DNA of 23,132 nt, from contig JAPKAW010000008.1 of assembly GCA_028825055.1 (NCBI GenBank), positions 1 to 23,132 of the forward strand, read 5' to 3'. Under the pieces are notes generated by a model, which was not told where the DNA came from, searched no databases, and saw nothing but the letters and a program-made list of their open reading frames with translations. The translations under genes were made by a program, and so were the position numbers. This document shows positions 14,960 to 22,375 of the stretch, piece after piece (position 1 is the stretch's first letter; each line of letters opens with the position of its first letter). Source of the DNA: Flavobacteriales bacterium. GTDB lineage: Bacteria > Bacteroidota > Bacteroidia > Flavobacteriales_D > Sanyastnellaceae.

Positions 14960-14967
14960 CAAAAGTA
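14960..14967 (-). promoter_or_regulatory. Possible -7 element before ctaB
   Basis: The minus strand reads TACTTTTG, a full TAnnTTTG match, 16 bases before the ctaB ATG at 14943. Where the -33 box should be there is instead a tandem 10-base repeat without TTTG. The location before the first gene of the oxidase block supports a promoter. Confidence 0.45.
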
Positions 14968-14980
14968 GGGCGACCCGCTC

Positions 14981-15000
14981 GATGAATTTCGATGAATTTC
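14981..15000. repeat. Tandem 10-base direct repeat upstream of ctaB
   Basis: GATGAATTTC occurs twice with no gap, at 14981-14990 and 14991-15000. It occupies the position of the -33 region relative to the TACTTTTG box of ctaB, so it may be an activator site or a recent slippage duplication. Confidence 0.6.
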
Positions 15001-15015
15001 GGATCTCTATCCGAA
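14998..15015 (-). terminator. Hairpin after the Wzi-like gene, possible terminator
   Basis: TTCGGAT and ATCCGAA form a 7-base perfect stem with a CTCT loop, beginning 1 base after the stop of the Wzi-like gene ending at 15017. No U-run follows on the minus strand, so it is a weak terminator or an mRNA 3'-end stabiliser. It overlaps the edge of the tandem repeat. Confidence 0.45.
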
Positions 15016-15016
15016 C

Positions 15017-16663
15017 TCACCAATTGCGTTCCTCAAGGATATTCTCTAGCCGAATTCCCAATTCAATTCTCCACCAATTGGGCTCTGATTGAGCCATCGT
15101 CTCATTCCTTAAAAAGCCACGAATGAATACTTCCTGGCCTTCCAAAGGCGGGAGCGAGAATGCGATGTCGCCCCACAAGCGCATGTTTTCTTGAATCCCG
15201 GCCTGATCAATGAGTCCGCCACCGTCCCAAATAAGATCGACGCCATAATCGGCTGGTCGTGATAAGTACGAATTGAGTGGGTCGGCTCCAACGGTTGAAT
15301 TGGGAGTAACCCCCAAAGGAGCCGGTTCGTCCACCCCCTGTTGCATCCAAACGCATCCCAAGCGAACCTTCCAATCATTGCGCTTCCATTGCATGTGAAG
15401 GCGCCCTTCTACAAAATTACTACCGCCAGGATGGGCCAAAGGACGGTGCTGGTGAGTCCAGCTTTGGACACTTGATGCGTGAGAATACGTAAAAGGTCGC
15501 ACAGCGATTGCCTCGGCCACTACTCGCCATCGGCGATTTAAACTCATCCATTGTATGGACCCCAAAGCGCCCCATTTATTGCCCCACCATTTATTGCCAG
15601 AACGGATTTCACTGACAACGAGCTCGTCCAATAAAAGTTGGCTGTACAGGAGTAAGCGTTCATCGGCCCAACGAGGTGACCAGCTGATTGAGGCGCCCAT
15701 CAGCGCGTTGTCAGCAGATCCAATTGCATATTCTGAGGGACGAAAAGAAATAAAGGGTAGCGCATAAGCGGCTTCGAAACGATGGGCGTAACTGCTATCG
15801 TTATTCAACCACGTGACGGCTCCAAATAGAGAGCCGGTCCATCCGCGTCCAAGATCAACTTCAACGGCATGTGCGGCTAGCCAAGCTCCTCTCCTGGTGG
15901 TGTATGAGCCAGGGTTGTTTCGTCCGTTGGCAGGAAATGCTGGAGGACTTCCTACGCCGAGGTGTTGAGTTCTTGCTATGAGGTGCGTGTAGTCGAGGCG
16001 GTCAAAGTGCACACCGAGACTTAGGAAAGGCAAGGGCGCCGCTTGACGATCCAGCCACAATGATCGCCATCCTTGGCCCCAATGGTGAGGTTCTTGTCCA
16101 CAGGAAAGGACTACCGATCGACTGACTCGGAATTCGACGTGACCAGTTGTTCTCAGCAAGGCGATGTCCGCTTCATTGGGATTCCAAGCTCTCCCCAACC
16201 CATCCCAAACGCCCCATTGCCAGGCTTCGTTCCAGTCTGATTCCCGCACTCCCGCCACGCGCCAATGGTCCAGGTTGGCTTGCCACGTCCATTTTCGATG
16301 TTGTCCGAAGACGTTAAGTCCAGTCACCCACCCCAATCCACCCGCGGTAGGTAATTGCACCCAACTCCCTTGCAATCGGGCTCCTGGAGCATATTGCAAT
16401 GTCGCATAAGCACTCCAATCAATGAAGGAATTTGAGAGGGTGTCGTCATCAAAGGGTAAGACATGGGTGAGCACCATGGGTGCCGATAATGCCCCTTCGA
16501 GCGGGTGCCACGCGACCGTATCAGAGCTTTCGTTCGAAGAGAAATCTACTGCGAAAAGGGAATGAACGCATACTGAACTTATCCATAGAAGACTTTGGAC
16601 CTGTCTTCTGAGGGGCGTGTTCAACCCGCTTGAAATCAACATTCGGACGCTGCGTAAGCCCAT
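15017..16663 (-). CDS. Wzi/RemB-like outer-membrane beta-barrel (capsule assembly family)
   Basis: This protein of about 548 residues has an N-terminal hydrophobic stretch (SLLWISSVCVHSLFA) acting as signal peptide. The rest alternates in the manner of an outer-membrane barrel, with many Trp/Tyr and terminal aromatic strands. Wzi-like features are VAGVRESDWNEAWQWG, CGQEPHHWGQGWRSLWLD and PLPFLSLGVHFDRLDYTH, then a long series of strands ending WWRIELGIRLENIL. Wzi barrels help attach or shape capsule, and RemB is a related gliding-motility adhesin partner in Flavobacterium; family membership is more certain than role. The frame is open from a TTG at 16681; ATG 16663 is preferred and 16642 is possible. 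It follows the WecA-like gene by 14 bases. Confidence 0.72.
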   Translation of the reverse strand: MGLRSVRMLISSGLNTPLRRQVQSLLWISSVCVHSLFAVDFSSNESSDTVAWHPLEGALSAPMVLTHVLPFDDDTLSNSFIDWSAYATLQYAPGARLQGSWVQLPTAGGLGWVTGLNVFGQHRKWTWQANLDHWRVAGVRESDWNEAWQWGVWDGLGRAWNPNEADIALLRTTGHVEFRVSRSVVLSCGQEPHHWGQGWRSLWLDRQAAPLPFLSLGVHFDRLDYTHLIARTQHLGVGSPPAFPANGRNNPGSYTTRRGAWLAAHAVEVDLGRGWTGSLFGAVTWLNNDSSYAHRFEAAYALPFISFRPSEYAIGSADNALMGASISWSPRWADERLLLYSQLLLDELVVSEIRSGNKWWGNKWGALGSIQWMSLNRRWRVVAEAIAVRPFTYSHASSVQSWTHQHRPLAHPGGSNFVEGRLHMQWKRNDWKVRLGCVWMQQGVDEPAPLGVTPNSTVGADPLNSYLSRPADYGVDLIWDGGGLIDQAGIQENMRLWGDIAFSLPPLEGQEVFIRGFLRNETMAQSEPNWWRIELGIRLENILEERNW

Positions 16664-16677
16664 GACTACGAAGGTAA

Positions 16678-17826
16678 TCAAGTCGACTTAGATTGTCTGG
16701 GCTCTGATCTTTTGATGGGTATGATTTTGCCCTCCAAACTGTCGTTTGAGAGGCTTTTCTTGTAGCGTCTCCGAGTGAGTGTCAAGGTTGGGTAAAACGC
16801 TCCAATGGCAATGGCCATGAGACCTGTAAATACGATTTCAACTGAAAAGATGCTGAGTGCATATGGTGTTGAAAAGGCCAATAGAATCATCACAATGGAA
16901 TAGATGTAGACTGATAAGACGGTTTTGGCGTGCGTCCCGAATTGCATCATCAAGCGGTGATGCAAGTGATTGCGATCAGGGTGAAAAGGGGAAATGCCTC
17001 TTGCAGCCCTAAGAATGAAAACGCGCAGTGTATCTACCAACGGATAGGCTAAAATCCCCATAACCAAGACCTCTTTCGACACCAAGAGAAGGTGATTTGG
17101 AATGCTTTCGGTCGGAGTCGCGATGACAGACGTTGCGAGAACGTAACCAATAACTCCTACGAAAAGCGAGCCGCAGTCTCCCATGAAAATTCGGGCAGGA
17201 GCGTAATTAAACACGAGAAAACCGAGCATAGTTCCGGCAGTTACTATGGCTAAAAGGGCTTCTGAGAGCAAGCCGACGCTCAGAAACCAGTAAGTAAAGG
17301 CCCCCATAGAAATGACGGTGAAACCTGCTGCCAATCCATCCACTCCATCAATTAAATTCCAAGCATTAACAACCACGATGTAGACAAAAATCGAAAACCC
17401 AATACCCATGGCTTCCGGCAATTCATTGACTCCAAACAACCCGCCAAATGAATCTATTCGGTACCCCCCGAGGGTGGTCAGGGCTAGACCTATGAAAAGA
17501 TGAACAAGAAGTTTTTTACTGGGCGAGATACCGGTGATATCATCTGTTAGACCCATAAAAAAAATCAAGACAAGACAAGCCAGGGTCATCGGTTGAGTAT
17601 TCAGATTAACAACCTCTTCCAAGTCGAGATATCCTGCCCAAAACAACACATTGAAAAAAACCGAGATGAAAATCATTACGCCTCCAATCGTCGGTATGCT
17701 GCGGTAGTGGATTTTGCGGTCCTCACCCGGTTCATCAACCAGATGTTTCAATTTGGCCACCTTAATGAGGACAGGCATACCGAAAAGTGTCATGAAAAAG
17801 GAAGAAACCGCGACGAATGCTATCAT
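16678..17826 (-). CDS. WecA/TagO-like undecaprenyl-phosphate sugar-1-phosphate transferase
   Basis: This 382-residue polytopic enzyme of the MraY/WecA family transfers a HexNAc-1-phosphate from a UDP-sugar to undecaprenyl phosphate, starting a lipid-linked glycan. Catalytic motifs are in order: GLTDDITGISPSKKL with D95-D96, NAWNLIDGVDGLA at 154-166 (D160, D163), FNYAPARIFMGDCGSL at 206-221 (D217), and the cytosolic HPDRNHLHHRL at 282-292 typical of WecA/TagO rather than MraY. About ten to eleven helices are present, with a basic C-terminal tail. It lies between two Wzi-like barrel genes, supporting a role in capsule or surface glycan rather than peptidoglycan. The 96-base gap upstream shows no convincing promoter. 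Confidence 0.92.
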   Translation of the reverse strand: MIAFVAVSSFFMTLFGMPVLIKVAKLKHLVDEPGEDRKIHYRSIPTIGGVMIFISVFFNVLFWAGYLDLEEVVNLNTQPMTLACLVLIFFMGLTDDITGISPSKKLLVHLFIGLALTTLGGYRIDSFGGLFGVNELPEAMGIGFSIFVYIVVVNAWNLIDGVDGLAAGFTVISMGAFTYWFLSVGLLSEALLAIVTAGTMLGFLVFNYAPARIFMGDCGSLFVGVIGYVLATSVIATPTESIPNHLLLVSKEVLVMGILAYPLVDTLRVFILRAARGISPFHPDRNHLHHRLMMQFGTHAKTVLSVYIYSIVMILLAFSTPYALSIFSVEIVFTGLMAIAIGAFYPTLTLTRRRYKKSLSNDSLEGKIIPIKRSEPRQSKST

Positions 17827-17922
17827 ATCATGACCAAATTACATTGGGAATGGCCATTTATTTTAGGGGCGAAACGAAAGTCCCATCCTCCTCATGTTGA
17901 TAATTTATGAAATAGCGGATGC

Positions 17923-19383
17923 TCAATAGCTCAATAAACCAGAACGGACGCCAATTTGCCAAAAGCCAAAACAGAGGGCTTCGGGAGCACTATCAATAAC
18001 TCCAACAGTCAATGCTGCGAAGGCATCTAAAGGCCATGCTGTCTGTATGGTTCGATTGATTTCGGGCGTAAGCCAAGAAAAATGGTCGTTGGCCTCGGCA
18101 TGGATTTTGATCGAGAGGAGATCCCAGGGATTCCAGGTGGCGTCCAAGCGAAGGCTCTTATTCCAAGGGGATTGAACGGAGACACCGCCATTTTCAAGCA
18201 ACGCTCTAGCGGGTCCGACGGATTCGAAGGCTCCAGATCCATCGGCTCCACGGGAACCAAAACAATCCCGGCAGTGAGAGGCTGTCCTGGTCACGTATTC
18301 GATTTGAATGGCGAATGTCTTTCCGCCCATCTTGGCCCCTGCAAGGTGGGTGAGCGCTTTGCGGTTATTGAGCACTGGGTCAGTTTGTCCTAGTCGTGGA
18401 ACCAGCTCTAGAGCGCTTTGCAAGTAAATAGTCCCAGGCAGCGAAGCTTTGAGGGATCTAGTGAATTGAAGTTCTAATCCCCCCCAGTGTCGCTGTGCAT
18501 GGTAGGAATCGCCATCCGCCCATCCTTCCCAATCTCCTACCGCTTTGGAGGCTTCTTTCTCTCTTACAAAAGAGTAGACCCCTTGCAATAAAATGCGCGG
18601 GTGCGCTTGCCAAGATTGAACTGCGAACAAGGCACTGGAGCGATTGAGCAAGGATTCAGCCGTTTCTCCCAATGGCCCCCGAGTGGTTCCAATCCAACGG
18701 GTAAGCCAAATTGAACTGTGATGATTTCCCGTTTCATGTGCTACGCGAACGTAAGGAGCCGGAGTGGCCTCGAGCGATGAAAAGGCACTGCTGTTTCCCG
18801 CGCCAATGTGCAGGGCGTCAATTCCAGCATCGATAAACCATTTGGAATTGCTCCACCCGCACCATCCGCGTGCCCGCGACACATCGTAATAGGCATTGTC
18901 AGCCGTGTTGGACCCATTGTCTCTGCCCAATTTCGATCGGCCCCAGCCAGGAATCCTGTTTTGTGCAGCCCAATGACCGAGCATGGGGCTAGCGACGCCT
19001 TGTCGCTCGAGTAATTCGCCCCCGACATACCACATTCCATCGATTCGTGCTCGAAACCGTGCTCCACGAATGTTGTCCCAAATTGCATCGGGTTCCAGTC
19101 CTTGAGTTTGACCCCAGTGGGCTTGGATAACGGGGTCTACAACAACGGTATTGATTGAGTCGGAAAAGTCAAATAAATGCCTTTGCTGCAATTGTTTCCA
19201 AGCGGTTCCAATCACCGGTTCAATGGCTTCTGGATGGCGAATAGCTGGGATATTCCCGTTCTCGTCTTGTACAATTTGAGCCTGTATTTTTGGCGCAAAG
19301 CAGCATGCGCAGACAGACAGTACGACCATGCTCACCCCAAAAGAGTTACGACATGCGCGGTGCAAAGACGTTCCCCTTTTCAT
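17923..19383 (-). CDS. Second Wzi-like outer-membrane beta-barrel protein
   Basis: This 486-residue exported protein has a signal peptide of about 36 residues ending PKIQA, then QIVQDENG. The mature part shows alternating strands with the Wzi pattern: RFRARIDGMWYVGGELLERQ, then NRIPGWGRSKLGRDN, then YDVSRARGWCGWSNSKWFID, then ALHIGAGNSSAFSSLEATPAPYVR-like text, and repeated Trp-rich strands (SSIWLTRWIG, HWGGLELQF). An unusual feature is four Cys in the barrel region, two of them as CRDC, which may form a disulfide. The start overlaps the fucose synthase stop by ATGA, so the two are translationally coupled. Its role is probably surface glycan attachment or export; sequence identity to the other barrel looks low by eye. 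Confidence 0.65.
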   Translation of the reverse strand: MKRGTSLHRACRNSFGVSMVVLSVCACCFAPKIQAQIVQDENGNIPAIRHPEAIEPVIGTAWKQLQQRHLFDFSDSINTVVVDPVIQAHWGQTQGLEPDAIWDNIRGARFRARIDGMWYVGGELLERQGVASPMLGHWAAQNRIPGWGRSKLGRDNGSNTADNAYYDVSRARGWCGWSNSKWFIDAGIDALHIGAGNSSAFSSLEATPAPYVRVAHETGNHHSSIWLTRWIGTTRGPLGETAESLLNRSSALFAVQSWQAHPRILLQGVYSFVREKEASKAVGDWEGWADGDSYHAQRHWGGLELQFTRSLKASLPGTIYLQSALELVPRLGQTDPVLNNRKALTHLAGAKMGGKTFAIQIEYVTRTASHCRDCFGSRGADGSGAFESVGPARALLENGGVSVQSPWNKSLRLDATWNPWDLLSIKIHAEANDHFSWLTPEINRTIQTAWPLDAFAALTVGVIDSAPEALCFGFWQIGVRSGLLSY

Positions 19384-20327
19384 TGGGCTTCAAACGCATC
19401 TTGAACTTCCGCATAAACCCTTTCAATGCCTTCTTTTAACCCGATGGTAGCCTTCCACCCTAGAGCCGTCATTCGGCTCACATCCATCAGTTTTCGAGGA
19501 GTACCATCTGGCTTGGAGGTATCCCAATCTAAGGTGCCTTCATACCCGACGATGCTGCAAATCATCTCAGCGAGCTCGCGAATACTGAGGTCTTCTCCTG
19601 TTCCAATATTGACCCAGTCACTGCTATTGTAAGTGTCCATCAAATGCACGCAACCCGCTGCGAGATCATCCACGTGCAAAAACTCTCGTTTGGGGGTGCC
19701 GGTTCCCCACAAAGGCACCGATGGAGCTCCGGTTACTTTGGCAGCGTGAATTTTGCGCAACAAAGCCGGCAGCACATGGCTGGTTTCGAGGTCGTAATTA
19801 TCACCCGGCCCAAACAGGTTGGTCGGCATGGCGCTGATGAAATTCGCACCGTATTGATTTCGGTAGGTTTCGCACAATTTGATTCCGGCAATCTTGGCAA
19901 TTGCGTAAGGTTCGTTAGTCGGTTCCAAAGGGCCGGTGAGCAATGAATCTTCCGTCATCGGCTGGAGAGCATGCTTTGGGTAAATGCAGCTCGATCCCAG
20001 AAAAAGCAACTTGGTCACATCGTGTTTCCATGCGGAATGGATGATGTTGGCTTCGATCATGAGATTCTCATAGAGAAATTGCGCTCGGTAAAGAGTATTG
20101 GCGTGGATCCCGCCCACTTTAGCCGCTGCTAAGTATACATATTCCGGTTTTTCATGTGCGAAAAACGAATCGACAGCAGCCTGATTGATGAGGTCCAACT
20201 CTTGCCGCGTTCGCGTAACGATGTTCGTATAGCCTTTTGCTTTTAATAGCCGCAAGATGGCAGACCCGACCATGCCGCGATGACCTGCGATATAAATTTT
20301 TGCGTGCAAATCAAGAGCTAGCTTCAT
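19380..20327 (-). CDS. fcl: GDP-L-fucose synthase
   Basis: This 315-residue cytosolic SDR-family enzyme (WcaG/GMER) epimerises and reduces GDP-4-keto-6-deoxymannose to GDP-L-fucose with NADPH. The Rossmann motif is GHRGMVGS at residue 15. The diagnostic YLAAAKVGGIHAN segment is at 65-77, the active-site LGSSCIYP with S113 and C114, the YxxxK pair Y141/K145 in NEPYAIAKIAG, and PTNLFGPGDNYDLETSHVLPALL follows. Length is typical. No GDP-mannose 4,6-dehydratase (gmd) is adjacent, so the substrate must be made elsewhere. It is first in a minus-strand group with two Wzi-like barrels and a WecA-like transferase, indicating a fucose-containing surface glycan. Confidence 0.95.
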   Translation of the reverse strand: MKLALDLHAKIYIAGHRGMVGSAILRLLKAKGYTNIVTRTRQELDLINQAAVDSFFAHEKPEYVYLAAAKVGGIHANTLYRAQFLYENLMIEANIIHSAWKHDVTKLLFLGSSCIYPKHALQPMTEDSLLTGPLEPTNEPYAIAKIAGIKLCETYRNQYGANFISAMPTNLFGPGDNYDLETSHVLPALLRKIHAAKVTGAPSVPLWGTGTPKREFLHVDDLAAGCVHLMDTYNSSDWVNIGTGEDLSIRELAEMICSIVGYEGTLDWDTSKPDGTPRKLMDVSRMTALGWKATIGLKEGIERVYAEVQDAFEAQ

Positions 20328-20371
20328 GCGGGTAAATTACGAACGAATGGGAAGTTAGATGGGCAGGAGAT

Positions 20372-21241
20372 TCAGTTTTCCGACTGATGCCATTCTCGAA
20401 TTCCATCGCCCACAAAAGTGAAAGCCAGCACGACACTGACGATGAGTCCTCCTGGAAGCAATGCGAGCCAGGCATGGCGACCGGTGATGAGATGGTAATG
20501 TTCCTGGACCAAATTTCCCCAGCTCGGCATGGGGATTTGCGCTCCATATCCTAAAAAACTCAATCCAGATTCGATGAGGATGGCAGCAGCGAAATTGGCG
20601 GCAGCGACAACGATCACAGGGCCTGCAGCGTTGGGCAACATGTGACGAAACATGATGCGTAAATCAGAGTATCCAAGGGATTGCGCCGCTTCGATGTATT
20701 CCTGTTCTCGCAAGGAAATGAATTGCCCTCGAACCACGCGAGCGACGTCCACCCACATGGTCAATCCGATGGCAACGAATACTTGCCAAAAGCCCTTCCC
20801 GAAAGCCAGTGTAATGGCCAATACCATCAGCAAGGTGGGCAGGGTCCAGACCACTTGAATGAGCCAACTGATCACAGCATCGACTCTCCCCCCGCGAAAA
20901 CCTGCCCAAGCACCAAGAAAAATGCCGATGAGCAAGGAAATAAGGACAGCGATTGCGCCGACGCTTAAGCTAATCGCCGATCCAGCCATCAGGCGGCTTA
21001 AGTAGTCTCGTCCATAGCGGTCGGTGCCTAAAACAAAACTCTGTATCGTCCCATTGGAGTGCTCCATGTTAGTGCCTGGACTGAGCAACGCCCATTCAAG
21101 ATGTTGCATGTTGGCATGGGGAGTCGAATCGGGCCGAAGAGAAGCGCCACCCACAGCAATGACAACGAGGCATGCAATCCAAAGGGCTCCAAGGGTGGCA
21201 GGTCGATGACGTAAGAAGGGTTGAATTGCTGGAAGCGCCAT
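20372..21241 (-). CDS. ABC transporter permease, DppC/OppC family
   Basis: This 289-residue protein has the OppC-type N-terminal helix (LGALWIACLVVIAVGG) and the strongly conserved LGTDRYGRDYLSRL near residue 71. The permease core ends in the EAA loop EYIEAAQSLGYSDLRIMFRHMLPN (from 181), which docks to the ATPase, and SGLSFLGYGAQIPMPSWGNL follows. The family forms the inner-membrane channel of peptide or nickel importers together with a DppB-like partner, two ATPases and a binding protein, none of which is adjacent here. It is 9 bases after the glycosyltransferase stop, in the same direction. The substrate is unknown. Confidence 0.93.
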   Translation of the reverse strand: MALPAIQPFLRHRPATLGALWIACLVVIAVGGASLRPDSTPHANMQHLEWALLSPGTNMEHSNGTIQSFVLGTDRYGRDYLSRLMAGSAISLSVGAIAVLISLLIGIFLGAWAGFRGGRVDAVISWLIQVVWTLPTLLMVLAITLAFGKGFWQVFVAIGLTMWVDVARVVRGQFISLREQEYIEAAQSLGYSDLRIMFRHMLPNAAGPVIVVAAANFAAAILIESGLSFLGYGAQIPMPSWGNLVQEHYHLITGRHAWLALLPGGLIVSVVLAFTFVGDGIREWHQSEN

Positions 21242-21250
21242 GTGGGCAAG

Positions 21251-22375
21251 TTAAATGCGCCTTCCTTTCCAAACCACTCTTCCACGTACGATTTGTACCC
21301 ATGCTCCTAAAACCATAATAAGATAGCGCGGTGCGAAGGTGATGTAATCGTGTTTTCGAGCATGGATTTCGAATGCTGAATTCACCTGTTTCAACAAGCG
21401 AAAATCAAGCATCATTTTAACGGCCCATAGCGAGACTGTCGCGAGTCCCAAAGGCAGGTTGAGCAGCATAAAGCTGGCCAAAGTCCAAGCAAATAAGGTG
21501 CATTGCACCGTTCCGATCAGCACGGCAATTAAGATGGTTTCGGGGTCATTGAGGCGGGTCGTTTTGGAGGCCCATCGGCCGCGTTGCGTCCAAAGCGATT
21601 GCCAAGAAAGGGCTCCTGCAGTCAGCACCCTTGCGCGCGGGTCACCTTGCCAAACGAGGCGTCCTTTTTGTTTTCGAATGGCTTCCAACGCAAAGGTGTC
21701 ATCGCCAGATGCTACCGAAGGTGTTAGAAGGTCAGAGGGGTAGGCACTCTGTTTGAACAGCAAGTTGGCTCCGCTTCCCATGGCCAGGCCTTTGGAATCT
21801 ACGCCCCCTCCAATCCACACCATCATCGCCCCGTATTCCAAGGCTTGAAACCGATCCCAAGCCGAGCGGTTTGGTCCTAGAGTCACGGGGCCGATTACGG
21901 CTGTGGCTTCCTGACCAACGGCAGCTTCCAACATGGCTTGTGCCCATGTTTCGCCAAGCCGGACGTCTGCATCAAGCGTGGCAACCCATTCGGTTGTGGC
22001 TAGCGCAATACCAGCAATCAACGCGGCCTTCTTACCCGCTGCAGGACTGCTGATGCAGACGACCCCAAGATCCGCAGCGGCAATGGCTGTTCCGTCTTCG
22101 CTTCCGTCATCCACGACCAGGATTTCGACAGGGTGGGTTTGTCTCCGCAGGTCGGCAATGAGTTTGGGCAAATTGCCGACTTCGTTGCGGCAGGGGATGA
22201 TTGCGGTTAACCCCGAGCGGTTCGGAACAAGAGGGGTAGCCTTTCCTTGCGGGATGAGTCTCCAACGTTTGACCCAAAGATGAACGGCTCCGGCATAAAC
22301 CCCCATGATGACAATAGACAGACACCACCAACTGGAGCCTACAACCCAAATGAAGTAGGGGAATGTCGTGTTCAC
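21251..22375 (-). CDS. Glycosyltransferase family 2, membrane-anchored
   Basis: This 374-residue protein starts at a GTG overlapping the upstream stop (GTGA at 22372-22375); the long open frame before it is the shadow of the neighbouring gene. An N-terminal helix (about 7-31) is followed by a GT-A catalytic domain: TAIIPCRNEVGNLPKLI, VVDDGSEDGT at 87-96, DAD at 125-127 (metal/nucleotide-sugar binding), SGANLLF near 191, and SGDDTF with the QRGRWASK motif (Q/RxxRW class) at 254-261. Two to three C-terminal helices follow. This architecture transfers a sugar to lipid or polymer at the inner membrane. Co-translation with a flippase-like protein suggests a shared lipid-linked product, which is inference. 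Confidence 0.9.
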   Translation of the reverse strand: MNTTFPYFIWVVGSSWWCLSIVIMGVYAGAVHLWVKRWRLIPQGKATPLVPNRSGLTAIIPCRNEVGNLPKLIADLRRQTHPVEILVVDDGSEDGTAIAAADLGVVCISSPAAGKKAALIAGIALATTEWVATLDADVRLGETWAQAMLEAAVGQEATAVIGPVTLGPNRSAWDRFQALEYGAMMVWIGGGVDSKGLAMGSGANLLFKQSAYPSDLLTPSVASGDDTFALEAIRKQKGRLVWQGDPRARVLTAGALSWQSLWTQRGRWASKTTRLNDPETILIAVLIGTVQCTLFAWTLASFMLLNLPLGLATVSLWAVKMMLDFRLLKQVNSAFEIHARKHDYITFAPRYLIMVLGAWVQIVRGRVVWKGRRI

